49,781 nt of DNA from Vavraia culicis subsp. floridensis (GCF_000192795.1 NW_007360647.1:1-49781); one strand, 5' to 3'; counted from the stretch's first letter, positions 19,099 to 29,826 are shown. The notes: generated from the letters alone by a model not told the origin. Numbers and translations are program-made.

Positions 19099-20160
19099 AT
19101 GTTTGAATCGGTAGAAGATCCCAACTTGCATCAGGAAATTGACATGTGCCCCTTTTTAAACTCCAAAATCCGAGCCCATCAAGAAATGATTCTATCATAC
19201 ACTCCTGCCGAGGAGGACCTTCTTTTTGCCATATCATACCTAAAGTTGCCTATAGAACTGCAGGAGTCGGACGTTTTCTGTTTGAAAATACAGGATGAGG
19301 AGTATCTGGGTGTTAAGGATGTAATGAACCAGCTGATAAGCCTATGCAAATGCGATCCGCATGATTTAGACCTGCTCAACGATGAGGTTGTGAGTGAAAT
19401 ACAACGCATGCGCCAATTGAGTCCTCGTAAGGTGCTCGTATCGCTCACACAACACAAGAAAGAGAGTGACGGTGAGAACATGCCGAGTAACATTCCGTTA
19501 CACAACTACATTAACGGTAAATTTCTTACGCTGGCCGATCTCGTGCTATTCGCACGCGTGTACAAATCTATAAAGGAGGGCGTCAAGTACTCAATTGTTG
19601 AGAAGAGGTGGTTTGATGAGTTTCAGGCCAGGTTGCTGAAGCTTATAGAGTTTAAGGAAATTGAAATTGTTGACTTTGAGATACTTGACATACGGATAGG
19701 CCGTATTGAAGAGATTAAGGTGCACAAGAATGCTGATTTACTGTATGTGGAGAAAGTTAATCTGGGCAGCGAAGAAGTACAGATAATTAGCGGCTTGAGA
19801 GGAAGGATGGAAATGGAGGATATGAAGGACAAATGCTTCCTTTTCGTAGTGAATATGCAGAAATCTAAGCTCCGTGGTGAAGTGAGCAACGGAATGATAC
19901 TCTGTGCAAAAGACGGCGATAATCTGGAAGTGATTCAAGCACCTGTAGACATCCCTGGAGAGAAGTTGTACTTGTCAGGAGAGAAACGGCCCGTGATACG
20001 GAACTTTAATGTGCCTAAGATCAATAAGAGCAATGAGATATTTTCTGAAGTGATGTCTGAGCTGAAAATAAGGAACAATAAGCTGATTTTTAAGGACAAG
20101 GTGGTGCTCTGTGCTGGAAAGGAAGTTATTACGAAAATGTCGAATGCATCGGTAAGCTAA
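19099..20160 (+). CDS. Arc1/AIMP1-like tRNA-binding aminoacyl-tRNA synthetase cofactor
   Basis: Likely cytosolic cofactor that binds tRNA and tethers aminoacyl-tRNA synthetases. Residues 190-290 form an EMAP-II-type OB-fold tRNA-binding domain: FEILDIRIGRIEEIKVHKNADLL, VNLGSEEVQIISGL, NMQKSKLRGEVSNGMILCA. The last 45 residues (FSEVMSELKIRNN ... KMSNASVS) match the extra C-terminal module of the EMAP-II/AIMP1 group, which favours Arc1/AIMP1 over a lone tRNA-binding domain. The N-terminal part contains GKFLTLADLVLFARVY, a GST-C-like signature that in Arc1 docks onto synthetases. The ATG at 19099 was taken; the next in-frame ATG at 19144 (MCPFLNSK) has CCC about 20 bases upstream and is a real alternative. 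A C-terminal appendage of a synthetase is unlikely, as no catalytic domain precedes it. Confidence 0.85.
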   Translation: MFESVEDPNLHQEIDMCPFLNSKIRAHQEMILSYTPAEEDLLFAISYLKLPIELQESDVFCLKIQDEEYLGVKDVMNQLISLCKCDPHDLDLLNDEVVSEIQRMRQLSPRKVLVSLTQHKKESDGENMPSNIPLHNYINGKFLTLADLVLFARVYKSIKEGVKYSIVEKRWFDEFQARLLKLIEFKEIEIVDFEILDIRIGRIEEIKVHKNADLLYVEKVNLGSEEVQIISGLRGRMEMEDMKDKCFLFVVNMQKSKLRGEVSNGMILCAKDGDNLEVIQAPVDIPGEKLYLSGEKRPVIRNFNVPKINKSNEIFSEVMSELKIRNNKLIFKDKVVLCAGKEVITKMSNASVS

Positions 20161-21330
20161 GTAAAGCAGATTTTAATGGTCAAAACGCTTATTGCTCATC
20201 ACTCGCATATTATATACCGTTCTGGCAATAAATTTGTTTTACGTTTCTGTTTCTTGTCCTTCAAAGGCCACGGCTAGGTGTTTACTTCGCTATTCTCTCG
20301 TGTCTATACGACCATATAGTACTGGTATACAAGCCTTTAGCGTATTTTTATCGAATATAGCACCGTTTTTAACCTGAACAAAGCGCACTGCTCAACCAGC
20401 ACCGTAAAGAACACACCTCTTTATGACATATTTGGCCACGAGAGTATCATTTCTGTGCGAATTTCCGTTTATTTCATAGCTACAATGAAATTTACACTGA
20501 ATTGCTTCATTATGAGCGAGCAAACACTCGATTTCTTGGTGGAGATGTCTTTGTGAACTGTCGGGGTGTGGATCGACATAAAACAATGATGATTGTGAAT
20601 AAATGAGCTACCAGAAAATATCGCATTCTGACCAGGTTTAAAGCTTCATTTCTTTGTGTTACCATCAAATGCAACATCTTTTGTGATGGCAATTTGGATG
20701 GCTAACCATGCAGTGGTCCCTATAAAAAGAGTATGTTGTGGTGTAAACCTGCTTTCAAATTATTTTTTTTACCAAATTTCGCCAATGGATGAACTGCCTA
20801 CAAATAAAAGGTCTTAAGTGAAAAAACGAACTAATTGCAAACACAGATAGGTAGAAAAACAACACGGCATATTTTATTTTTGCGTTGTGAATAGGTTGTG
20901 ATTATTCTGAGCCCGCCATTATGTGCAATGGGAGTGATTGTGCATAGTAATGCTGTTAAATGAACTAAAAAACGGTTTTAAAAGTGCTTTGAAGCATTCT
21001 TCGATGTAACACGTGAATAAACGTATCATTAGTAAACGAAAGGACAAAGGAGAGCTGAGTTTATTTGAGTATGTGATAACTAAAAAACACCAGGAAAAAT
21101 GGAAAAGTGCTCGGCAGGGCATCTCTGTAGATGCGGGCAATCCGCATGTAGAACCAAATAAAACCACGGTAGCGGTAACACGTCAGAAGCGTTTGTGCGG
21201 TGCCTGTATATGGTAATTGAATTTAGCAAAAGTTAAACCACAGCAACACGTCAAAGAGAAAGAGTCGCACGGCATGTGTTTTTAAAGCAGCCCAGATTGC
21301 TGCTAACATTCGTCCAACAAACCTTTAATT
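20161..21330. other. Convergent intergenic region, 1.2 kb
   Basis: Lies between the 3' ends of the Arc1-like (+) and ZPR1 (-) genes. A plus-strand frame at 21013-21216 has protein-like composition (RKDKGELSLFEYVITKKHQEKW) but begins with GTG and has no ATG or promoter signal. It could be a decayed gene fragment but is not called. Confidence 0.45.
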
Positions 21331-22014
21331 TTAACCTATCCATTCGTGCCTGACCTTCTCGTCGTTAAACGTATCCAAATCATCGAATACGCACTCACCA
21401 AGCATTTTATTAACGGGTGCTACCCTCGAAAAGCCTGACGGGTCGCACAACTCCATCTCAAACCCGCTGTTACTCACCATGTCCTGCAGCATTTCAATCG
21501 CATATTTCGCACTATCCACATCCTGGATACTCTCCAAAGACGTAACCGATCCTGAAAGCGACATGCTCGAATTAGAGGCACTCAGCTCCTGTTTCAGGTC
21601 GAATACAGATCCTGTGCTCTTTCTCTTCACGTTCCACATCTCTGCAATCTCATCGATTGCATTTCTGAGCACAATTTCAGCCACCGTGGTCACGTCCGTC
21701 GATGACGAATACTCGTACACAAACTCGTCCTTCTGGAATTTGAGCACAGCGTTCTGAAATACGCACACATATCGCTTCAAATCGTCCTTGTTTGTGAACT
21801 TGCATATTATCTTGATGCCTCCCTTGGCATTCTTGTCCTCGTACGGTAGAATTGTATTGTCCTGGATGTTGCACGTTGAGCATGTGTACGTGCTGAGTAT
21901 CTGTGCGGATTGGCCGGGTGTGTCTACACGCATAATTTTGAGAAATGCTGGGTTATTGCACTGTGTGCACTGAATTTCGATTTGCTCAGGCTTGTTGCAC
22001 GTCTCAGGCGACAT
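21331..22014 (-). CDS. ZPR1 zinc-finger protein, single-module form
   Basis: ZPR1 binds eEF1A and is required for its folding and for normal growth; its likely client is encoded 14 kb away in this window. A Zn ribbon is visible: IQCTQCNNPAFLKIMRVDTP, about 25 residues, then TYTCSTCNIQDN. The ZPR1 beta-domain follows: KGGIKIICKFTNKDDLKRYV, then the helical TTVAEIVLRNAIDEI. LCDPSGFSRVAP matches the conserved family block D-P-x-G. Ordinary ZPR1 proteins of about 450-490 residues carry this finger-plus-domain module twice; here only one copy is present (227 residues). The frame is open three codons further to a TTG, but the ATG at 22014 is immediately preceded by CCCC and an AAATTT tract, so that start is firm. 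Confidence 0.88.
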   Translation of the reverse strand: MSPETCNKPEQIEIQCTQCNNPAFLKIMRVDTPGQSAQILSTYTCSTCNIQDNTILPYEDKNAKGGIKIICKFTNKDDLKRYVCVFQNAVLKFQKDEFVYEYSSSTDVTTVAEIVLRNAIDEIAEMWNVKRKSTGSVFDLKQELSASNSSMSLSGSVTSLESIQDVDSAKYAIEMLQDMVSNSGFEMELCDPSGFSRVAPVNKMLGECVFDDLDTFNDEKVRHEWIG

Positions 22015-22030
22015 GGGGTGCAAAATTTTT
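22015..22030 (-). promoter_or_regulatory. CCCC/AAATTT core promoter of ZPR1
   Basis: The coding strand reads AAAAATTTTGCACCCC followed directly by the ATG. The transcription start, if at the CCC as in other microsporidia, would leave almost no 5' UTR. Confidence 0.7.
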
Positions 22031-22155
22031 GTCTTTAAGTATTTTTCTGCTGATTAGCGACCAATAAATCGTTGCGTCCCTTAATAAAGAGAATCCAAAA
22101 AAGGACAACAGATTGATCATCATATTTCACGTTCTATTTTACAATCAATAAGTGG

Positions 22156-22201
22156 TTTACGTGCTATTTGATGCATCATCAATCGCACGTAAAGTGCGAT
22201 T
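22156..22201. repeat. Two overlapping, mutually exclusive inverted repeats
   Basis: TTTACGTGC (22156-22164) is the perfect reverse complement of GCACGTAAA (22185-22193). AATCGCAC (22181-22188) is the perfect reverse complement of GTGCGATT (22194-22201), with a 5-base loop. The two hairpins share GCAC, so only one can form at a time. The loop of the first also holds the self-complementary GATGCATC. Confidence 0.6.
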
Positions 22202-22992
22202 AATCATTGTGCATGGATCATTCCATAAGGTATTTGACCAATGGTAAGCATTGTGTGATATGCCTCCTTTTCTAACTGTGATGACAGGGTATATGTCCAT
22301 AAATGAACGCTTGATGACAAATCAATGAGCATTTAATTACCAATCAATTAAGAAATGGCAAAAAGGCAATAAAGCGCAGCGAAAAGGAATAAAATAGCAA
22401 AATGTTTAGATAGCAACACCACAAGTGTAGGAATAGTTCATATTCCGTATCACAGTGCTATAGAAACATATGCAACACTCACCACTAACAATATCATAAG
22501 TGTTATTCTTTACACTAGCCACTGATATACCTATGCGCACAACTAATCGCTTGTGCTATATCATTACAATAATTCACCACAATGAATGTAATGACATAAA
22601 AATCAAGTTCTGACAGTTTTATTAAACGATGTAATCACACAACATTTGTTTGGTCCTGCTATTATATGCACAATATTTCTTAAATACGCTTGTTTTTCTC
22701 GTCATACTCGTACGTGAGACCTTTATTGTTTTAACTGGCTGTGCTATTTCTCTTTATAAAACAGAAGAATGTTAGAATACCTATTAAATGCAGTTTCTAA
22801 TTTTGAATACCTTATATTGCGCTGTTCCAGCTATTTTCATTTATTTTAGATCCTTTAGTAGGGCTAAAGAATTACTTTTCTGCTGATATAACCACACCAT
22901 TTTCGTGTCTTTCACCAAGAATAGCATAGAGCGTCTTCTAAAAAAATTAAATAACAACCATCAGCTCTTTATCTGGCGTAAAAATGCAAAAT

Positions 22993-23075
22993 GAATTTTT
23001 TTGTTTTTTTCTAAGGGTCAAATAATTTATTTCCCTGAATTGACCGATCAACCTTTGAGTTGCCTTTTTATTCAT
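22993..23075 (-). repeat. Dispersed repeat, copy 1 (second copy near 49541)
   Basis: By eye, 52 of 65 positions match 49556-49620 with no gaps. Read on the minus strand it encodes MNKKATQRLIGQFREINYLT; the other copy encodes MNKKTTQKLIVRFWKVNYLT. Both may be remnants of one coding element, unidentified. Confidence 0.6.
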
Positions 23076-23371
23076 ACCGATATTGAATAACGTATTGCTC
23101 CACACAACTACATTTGTTATACCCGATATGATATCCTTGATTGCTACGATAAAATTCGTTGACAACCACTATCTCCCATGTTGCACGATTACCTACGATC
23201 CTCACAACTTCCTTCACGCGATGCTCCTTCACACAAAACCGATCCCTTTTTGTTCATTCTGATTAGAAAACCTGCATCGTATAGAGCTATTCCTCGATAA
23301 ACCAGTACAAAACAAACCACTAAGTAAAACACCTATGAACCGTATTTATTAACATAAAATTGTCTCTTCGA

Positions 23372-25054
23372 TTAAAAGGATATTTCCCATATTTTGCATT
23401 CTCCTGTCTGTGACATGCTGATGATTACCGTTCTGCCAAACAAATTGCACACCTCCAAGGCAGTAATTGTTCCTGCATGCTTTTCATTAGTAATGAGGGA
23501 GTTAAACGAATGCCAGTATATCTGTCGATACACACCTACAAAAACATTGTTCTCATCAAGAACAGCAAGGCTGTTCATACGGTTTACGACGGAAATTGCA
23601 TTCAGTCTTTTCAGATCCCTACTGAATATTACTACCGTGTCCCGGTGTAGAAGTGCGAACAAATCGTTATAATGAACAATCAACAAAGCAGGTTCATTGG
23701 AAAGATCTCTTATACTTTCTCTTTTCCCATAGTCATACACATGCACTCTTTCACGGGTGTTAACGATGAAAAGATCGTCTTTGTAGTAAACGAGCTGCTT
23801 AACACCCTCGTCCATCATCACGCGTTCTTTCAATGCACCGCAAAGATCAAACTTACAAAATTCCCCATCTAAATCTACCGTGTACACCCAGTCCTTGGTG
23901 AGCGCACTCGTAAATGCTACATTCCGTGGCAACACAATACACACGTTGCTTATATTGCCATCATCAGACGCCTTAAACACCTTTATCTCCTTTTCACGCG
24001 CATTTGTGCACAGAACAACATTCTCACCCGTTTCACTCCTTTCGGTATTCTGCTCATTCATTGGCTTGTGTTCAAAGGAATGATCGTCGTCCAAAACGAG
24101 AACATTCATTTCGACCACCTGTTTGCCATGTGGCTCAAAACTGCCTACTATTTTCATGTTTAATAGATTTATAATTTGAATGGTGCGGTCACTCAGCGCC
24201 ACAAAAAGCAAATTGTTAGTGCTTGCCGAGCAGCATATTTTCTGGTCGAAAAAGAAGCTGTTAATCTCCTTCAAATTATTCTGGTACACCTTTTTAGTTT
24301 CTTTTATATCCTCAAACTTTGGGTCTGGTGCACTTTGTCTTCGAGTTTCTAGATTTAGGTTAATAAGCGAACTGTAACCGTAATTGTTTCCAGGGGTCGG
24401 GGGATTGTCTCGCATTGCCTCCCTAGGATCGTATTTCAAGTCCGGACGCGCAGGGTCCCTGAATGCAGGATCCCGTATGTCGGTGCGCATGCCATCCCTC
24501 ATTTCTCCATTCCTCATTTCCGCTCGTGCATCGCCCTGCCTCATATCACGTTCACCGAATGCGCTCATTCTACGATAGTCTTCGTATTCCCTTCTGAAAT
24601 CATCAGAAACGTAATCACTCCTCTGTGGGCGTCTATCGTTGAAACGTGGTGGCATCGAATAACGTATCTCCTGTTCACGCCCATATCTTGGCTGTCTCCT
24701 CATCATCGGCTGCATCCTCATTTTATCGTTATCAAATCCCTTGTCCTTTGTCACGTTATAGTATCGCATTTTCTCATTCTCGAGCCTGAGCATTATTGCC
24801 TCTATACGTGCCAAATTCTCAAAATCGCTTGTTGATCCGCTCCTAACCATGCAAATTTCGTTGAACATTCTAAACCACTCCAAGAGCACGCTGTTGCTTG
24901 TAGTATCAGCATACTCTGCAATGCTAGCCTCATTTTTGAATGTCATTGCGGTCTGAGGGAAGTTATTTTTTGTGAGATACTCGTGTATAAGAACATTAAG
25001 GAGCGATTGCGGTGTTGAGGTCTGTATGTTTGGTTGGTTCGGATAATCACTCAT
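23372..25054 (-). CDS. LisH plus beta-propeller protein, LEUNIG/Flo8-like architecture
   Basis: Probably a nuclear transcriptional corepressor or scaffold. The N-terminus has a LisH motif (LLNVLIHEYLTKNNFPQTAMTF, about 18-39) followed by LLEWFRMFNEIC (about 57-68). That pairing defines the LUFS/Flo8-type dimerisation module of LEUNIG, Flo8 and SSBP proteins. Residues 100-235 are an Arg/Asp/Met/Pro-rich low-complexity linker. From about 265 to the end, repeated short beta-strand blocks (TNNLLFVALSDRTIQIINLLNMKIVGSFEPHG and later VYDYG, VFVGVYRQIYW, GECKIWEISF) look like a divergent WD40-type propeller; KIWEI at the end is a typical last blade. TCCTTCC lies just before the ATG. WD repeats are too diverged to assign a definite orthologue. 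Confidence 0.75.
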   Translation of the reverse strand: MSDYPNQPNIQTSTPQSLLNVLIHEYLTKNNFPQTAMTFKNEASIAEYADTTSNSVLLEWFRMFNEICMVRSGSTSDFENLARIEAIMLRLENEKMRYYNVTKDKGFDNDKMRMQPMMRRQPRYGREQEIRYSMPPRFNDRRPQRSDYVSDDFRREYEDYRRMSAFGERDMRQGDARAEMRNGEMRDGMRTDIRDPAFRDPARPDLKYDPREAMRDNPPTPGNNYGYSSLINLNLETRRQSAPDPKFEDIKETKKVYQNNLKEINSFFFDQKICCSASTNNLLFVALSDRTIQIINLLNMKIVGSFEPHGKQVVEMNVLVLDDDHSFEHKPMNEQNTERSETGENVVLCTNAREKEIKVFKASDDGNISNVCIVLPRNVAFTSALTKDWVYTVDLDGEFCKFDLCGALKERVMMDEGVKQLVYYKDDLFIVNTRERVHVYDYGKRESIRDLSNEPALLIVHYNDLFALLHRDTVVIFSRDLKRLNAISVVNRMNSLAVLDENNVFVGVYRQIYWHSFNSLITNEKHAGTITALEVCNLFGRTVIISMSQTGECKIWEISF

Positions 25055-25199
25055 TTTTAGGAAGGACTTGTTTTATTCGTGGGTTTTTTATTTTTTTTGG
25101 AATATGGAATTGAAAATTAATTGCAATCGTTGGATGACCAGGTGAATATTAGTCAAGGGCACCAAGAAGCATGTTGGGATATGGCCTATTTGAATAGAT

Positions 25200-25276
25200 G
25201 ACACAGAAAAAGTAAACAAATTCCAATAATGCGGCCAGTTCCAGCATTTGGCCTGTGTCCTGATGAATGGCCGCAT
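25200..25276. repeat. Interleaved inverted repeats with pseudoknot topology
   Basis: GACACAG (25200-25206) can pair with CTGTGTC (25253-25259). ATGCGGCCA (25229-25237) can pair with TGGCCGCAT (25268-25276). The arms interleave, as in an H-type pseudoknot. The second pair is GC-rich in an AT-rich spacer. The site lies 146-222 bases upstream of the LisH gene start. Confidence 0.45.
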
Positions 25277-28200
25277 GAATATTAATACGTGAGCCCGATC
25301 GATTTTGAATGAGAAATACATGCATGATTGCAGACGCATGCAAGTGAGCGCACTTATATCAGAGGTGCATTTCTGCCGTAAGCACTGGCTCAGTCACAGA
25401 TAACAAAAAGCGTTTTCATATTTCTTTCACGCTAACGCGTGTTTGTAATAAATTAAGATGCTTAGAACCAACTACTAATACGCTATGCATATTGTTTTTA
25501 TATTTATATCACCTGTTTATGGTGTCCGGTACTTCGATAGCCACTCCAAATAGCATGATTGTGTGTCTATGCAGGACGACAATACATAAGTAGGAATTTG
25601 GTAAATATGTTCTGGAACATAAGGAACTTGCATTAAAAATAAAATAGATTTGCATAAACATCTTTAATTAACAAAATACAGACCTGTGCCATATCCTGTA
25701 CAGCACTATGCATATTTAGACCATTGTAATACGTCACAATTAATAAGTATGTCAAATTAAAAATTGTAAATTAAATAAAACCAGCATAATGTGCAAAAAT
25801 AGAAAACTCGATGAATGATGAGATTTAAGCATTTGAAAGATATGACATGTGGAGAGCACACCACATAACTACGAGATGAAAAAATATGGTACGCTCAGAA
25901 ATGCTGGTGATGTACTAATCGAGAACTGCTAAGAAATGGAATGTGGCGTATTTATGGAAATTTGTGAGTTCTACCTTTTAATGCTATTAATTTATGACAG
26001 GCTGATTTACTGCTGATAAAATGGAACAAGCACGAATACTAAATGCTCTGGAATTAGTGCATACACTCCGTTATTATGACATATTTTGGTCTACCGTACC
26101 TATTAGCAGTGTTTTACGCATGGAGTACTGCGTAGCACACTGGTAAATCAGGAGCAAGAATGCCGTGATGAACGAATTTGCCTGTAATTACGCAGGAAAA
26201 CATAAAATATTGAGGAAAAATTGGTTTGAGCACGGTATGCAGCCGTATTTCGTCTTCCTGGTGTACTTATATGGAAGTTTTTATAAACAAAAACATAATT
26301 GCACTCTTTTGGCGTGTTTTAATTAAACAGGTACATCACGTAGGTTTGATCAATGAATTATGAAAGTTGTGAAAAAAATTGAGCACTCAGCACATCTTTA
26401 CACTTTACAGAGCCACAAGAGTTTTAGATAACGCTTAGTATGCTTGGTACCGACGGATTAGCATTTTATTGAATTAAAAAATATTGCGTTGATCTTAAGA
26501 AAGTGTCAAGAATGACAGAAAGATTAGCAATTGAAAGCAAACTCTACATGTGTAGAATAAGTGGCATGATTAGCACGTGTAATGTTCTAGCGTGCAAAGA
26601 ATGTTGCTTATTTGGGCAACGGCCATTAGTTTCCGAAATGGTTGGCATGCTGTAATAGGTGACCTGATCATGAGTAAAATGAATTGCTTAGTGTTCTATC
26701 TTTTACGAGTGCTGTCTGTTCACCTCATGGCATATGAGACAGAATTAAATGAACATAATTGCTATCTACGTTCCAGGTTCAAAGTATGGTGTATTTAATT
26801 ATCTGTAGACCTATCATAGAAGTGTAACACATACTGGTGTTTTATACTAAACCAATATTTAATTTTATAGCTATGTATATGTCATGGGCACCTGTGCTGA
26901 CAAAAAAAGAAATACCTGCGTTAACGGTAGTTTTAAGGAAGTGGCATCGTTACCGTTGAAGATACAGCTGTTAGACGAAGGTATGTAAATAAATGTGCGT
27001 GCTGTCTAAGAAGGGGAGTTTGGTTATTGCTAACACGGAGGTATTGTAATTTTAGGAGCGGTATTTTGAGTAATTCAGGGCACACAAATACACCGGTTGG
27101 CGTTGCCAGGGTATCACATCATATCATTGTCGTACTTGCTGAAATGTTTTACTATGCTGTCAAAATGCTCTTGAATCGAAACGAAAACCTGCTTGGTGTT
27201 TCTTTCACACTACGATATCTGTACAGGAAGCGTGTCCTTTATATCCACGCTTATGATAATTCGTTTACATGGTTAAACATTCCGAACAAGAGCCGTAATG
27301 ATGCAGTAATTGCACCTAGTACGTATAAAAATGAGTGTTACCGTACTAAAATAAAGTAGGACAGTGTTTTGCATTATTTTCTATTCGAGTTGTGGTAGAA
27401 GTAAGCGTGATAATTGCATCTGTAATAGAAATATGATATCAATAGAAAGAAAAGATGTGCAGGTCCACAATTATTATATTATACGTAACTTTGACATTCG
27501 TAGTGTGCAGACTTGTGTTTTTGTTACTAAAAGTACGCTTACAATCCGAGTTTTGCAGAAAATAACAAGACCGGTTGAGAAAGGTTGGTCAGTGTTTATG
27601 ACGGTCATAAACCGTTCTGCTAACGAATAATTGTTAATTTTAGTGACAGGCCGTTTTGTTGTATCAATAATTGTTGTTGACTGTTTTCTTGGTGCTTTAA
27701 TAAATTTAATTCAAAAGCTGCTGATTGAATGGTACAATAACGAAGAGATCGAATTAATTGCCCATGGTTAAGCACAAAAATTTGTAATACCTGCATTTAG
27801 TTCGTAATATTTGTTCACAAAAATTGAGCAGCTAAAAATCGATTTAGTGCTGGGCAGGCTTGGCACTAAAATTGATATTTACATGTCATATGGCAGCGTA
27901 CCGTTCAACGATTTTGCACTTCTTTGGATAGCACTTGTGGCTTGCCTGCTGCTGCGAACTGTTCATTAACCGGCTTTGTACGTATTGCACCACAACTCTC
28001 ATTCTTTGATCAAGCAGGATCATAGAACATACTCAAACAGTGTATATGCCCATATTTTGTACCGTCCCTTTATCTCAGTCCCAGTGTTACATCTCTTTAT
28101 TCTCCTGCACGTTCAAATCAGCATCGCATTGCTACCGCTCATTTCATACGATTCAAAGCTGTTCCACCACCAGCAACTTACCATCTTTACCGAATGACCA

Positions 28201-28895
28201 AATCGTTCCCATTTCATAGGTCATAGGTGTTCATCAGTATCATAGCTACGTGCCAGTTCTATCCAATCCATCACTAAAACACAATGTAATAGCAGTAAGC
28301 AATACACAAAGCGATTCGTTGTATCATCAACACATCTTTTATTCGCATGTTTTTCGTTCCATCATTACTAAATCACGTTTTTGCAGTTTCAATACTTAAA
28401 AATCTACTGAAACGAGATAGACTCATGATTCGAGCATATGTAAAAATCATTAGAAAAGGAGGAATAAGGAGAAGACTATAAATGCTTGAGGTAGGGTGTT
28501 AGTGCCGTAATAACGAATTTTATACGCGAAGGTATCGAGAGATAGGATAAGTGTTGGTGTAGGTAATACACAATACGAACAAGAGAACATTGTAAGATAA
28601 AGGTTGGTGCGAACAAGGCAAACAAAACGAACTGTGCAAAAATGAAGAAAAAATCTTTGGTCCGCTTAGAGCACGCTTTTTGAGAGATATGAAGAATAAT
28701 TGTGATCAAAATTACAAAAAGTAGCAGTGCTGTTAATAATAGCTTTATTAACAGCACTTTGCACTCCTATTCTATCAAATATACTTCGTAACCTACTCAT
28801 GTCGTAACCTTAAACCTATTTTGTATGGTCAACCGATAAAACTGTATGAAAACACGCGGATATGCCCGAAAGAGCGCTGTTACGGAGATTAGAAC

Positions 28896-28926
28896 ATTCT
28901 GTCCCGCTAAATATGTGGGACAGAGT
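28896..28926. repeat. Strong hairpin, 10-bp stem, 11-base loop
   Basis: ATTCTGTCCC (28896-28905) pairs with GGGACAGAGT (28917-28926) with one T-G wobble. It lies about 260 bases past the TBP stop codon, beyond the expected short 3' UTR. It could be part of a structured RNA or a protein-binding site. Confidence 0.5.
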
Positions 28927-29183
28927 ATGATATAAATGGAGAGGATCACATGTGAACGGCGAGGATGTACGGTTGAGATATATAGAGAATTGGGTAGACC
29001 AGACGTGATTGACCGGCACAGATCATGAAATGGTGTAAGAGTAGTGCAACGAACAAAACGCAAACATCCCGTAAACGGCACGTGTGTTCAAATAGCAGGA
29101 CGTAAAATACGGTATATCCACAAAGAAAGAACATGTAGCAACCTAAAATAGTATTCATTTATTAATGCTGCCATAAAATTACA

Positions 29184-29789
29184 CTATGTCTTGCGATACT
29201 TGGTAAGTACAGGATAAATGTTCTCAAATGCTTGGTATATCTCGTCCCTTACCTTTGCACCGGTCAGCACAATCTTTCCAGATACAAAAATGAGGAGAAC
29301 AATTTTCGGGTTCACCATTCTATAAATGAGACCGGGAAAAAGCTCCGGCTCATACGAACAGAAGTTCGAGTGTGCGTAGGCAAGTCCTTCCAGTCTGATA
29401 TTGAACTTAGTATCGCAGCTGCTAACGATGTTCTGTATCTTAAAATCTGAGAACTGCGTGTTAAAGCCTAGCTTGTGTATAATGCGCGCGTACTTCTTCG
29501 CTGCTATGCGCGATGCCTGCTCGCTCTTCGCCCCCGTTATCACCATCTTGCCAGATGCGAAGATCAGCGCCGTAGTCTTCGGGTCCCTTATACGCATGAT
29601 GACAGCTGCAAACCTCTTAGGGTTATACTCTGCATTTCTTGCGCGCAGCGCTATCACCTTCAATTCCAATCTACACTCTAAGTTCACAGTTGCAACCACG
29701 TTCTGCAAAGTAGGCGTTATACGTGTCTTTTTGTTCTGTTCTTGTGCCGAATCTGCGTTAAAATCGTAACTAAGATTGGGTGCGTCCAT
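29184..29789 (-). CDS. TATA-box-binding protein (TBP)
   Basis: Core transcription factor for all three nuclear RNA polymerases; it bends TATA DNA as part of TFIID, SL1 and TFIIIB. 201 residues: a 26-residue divergent N-terminus, then the saddle made of two imperfect repeats of about 80 residues. Matching blocks are [31 protein letters not shown] in the first repeat and [31 protein letters not shown] in the second. The intercalating Phe positions ([16 protein letters not shown]) are retained, and the basic [13 protein letters not shown] helix is clear. Length fits other microsporidian and archaeal-like short TBPs. CCCC lies at 29827-29830 (as G), 37 bases before the ATG, farther than in most genes here, beside an AATTTTTT tract. 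Confidence 0.97.
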   Translation of the reverse strand: MDAPNLSYDFNADSAQEQNKKTRITPTLQNVVATVNLECRLELKVIALRARNAEYNPKRFAAVIMRIRDPKTTALIFASGKMVITGAKSEQASRIAAKKYARIIHKLGFNTQFSDFKIQNIVSSCDTKFNIRLEGLAYAHSNFCSYEPELFPGLIYRMVNPKIVLLIFVSGKIVLTGAKVRDEIYQAFENIYPVLTKYRKT

Positions 29790-29826
29790 TTGATGTGTCT
29801 CTCGCTTTTTTCTATTTTTGTTTTAA

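Larger units (their letters stand above)
22031..23371. other. Intergenic region upstream of ZPR1 with structured DNA and a repeat
   Basis: Contains two overlapping inverted repeats at 22156-22201 and a segment at 22993-23075 that recurs near the right end of the window. The 22947-23165 minus-strand frame covers this repeat but opens with TTG directly after a stop, so it is not called as a gene. Confidence 0.5.
25055..29183. other. 4.1-kb stretch without a convincing protein gene
   Basis: The longest open frames (27027-27359 and 27364-27630 plus; 28476-28757 and 28797-29081 minus) mostly begin with TTG or GTG and resemble no family. The 28946-29158 minus frame has an ATG but overlaps 28797-29081 in another frame. 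Structured sites lie at 25200-25276 and 28896-28926. I see no tRNA or known ncRNA. The region may be degenerate sequence, a non-coding RNA locus or highly diverged genes. Confidence 0.5.

Noticed and set aside
21013..21216. 67-codon plus-strand frame with charged composition
   Set aside because: GTG start with no ATG; short. A decayed gene fragment cannot be excluded but nothing supports it.
27027..27630. Two consecutive plus-strand open frames in the gene-poor region
   Set aside because: The longer one begins with TTG and has no in-frame ATG near its start. They are in different frames, and neither resembles a family or has a CCC signal.
28476..28757. Hydrophobic minus-strand frame that could be a membrane protein
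   Set aside because: It starts with GTG directly downstream of a stop and has no ATG; low-complexity Leu/Ile runs are expected from AT-rich DNA.
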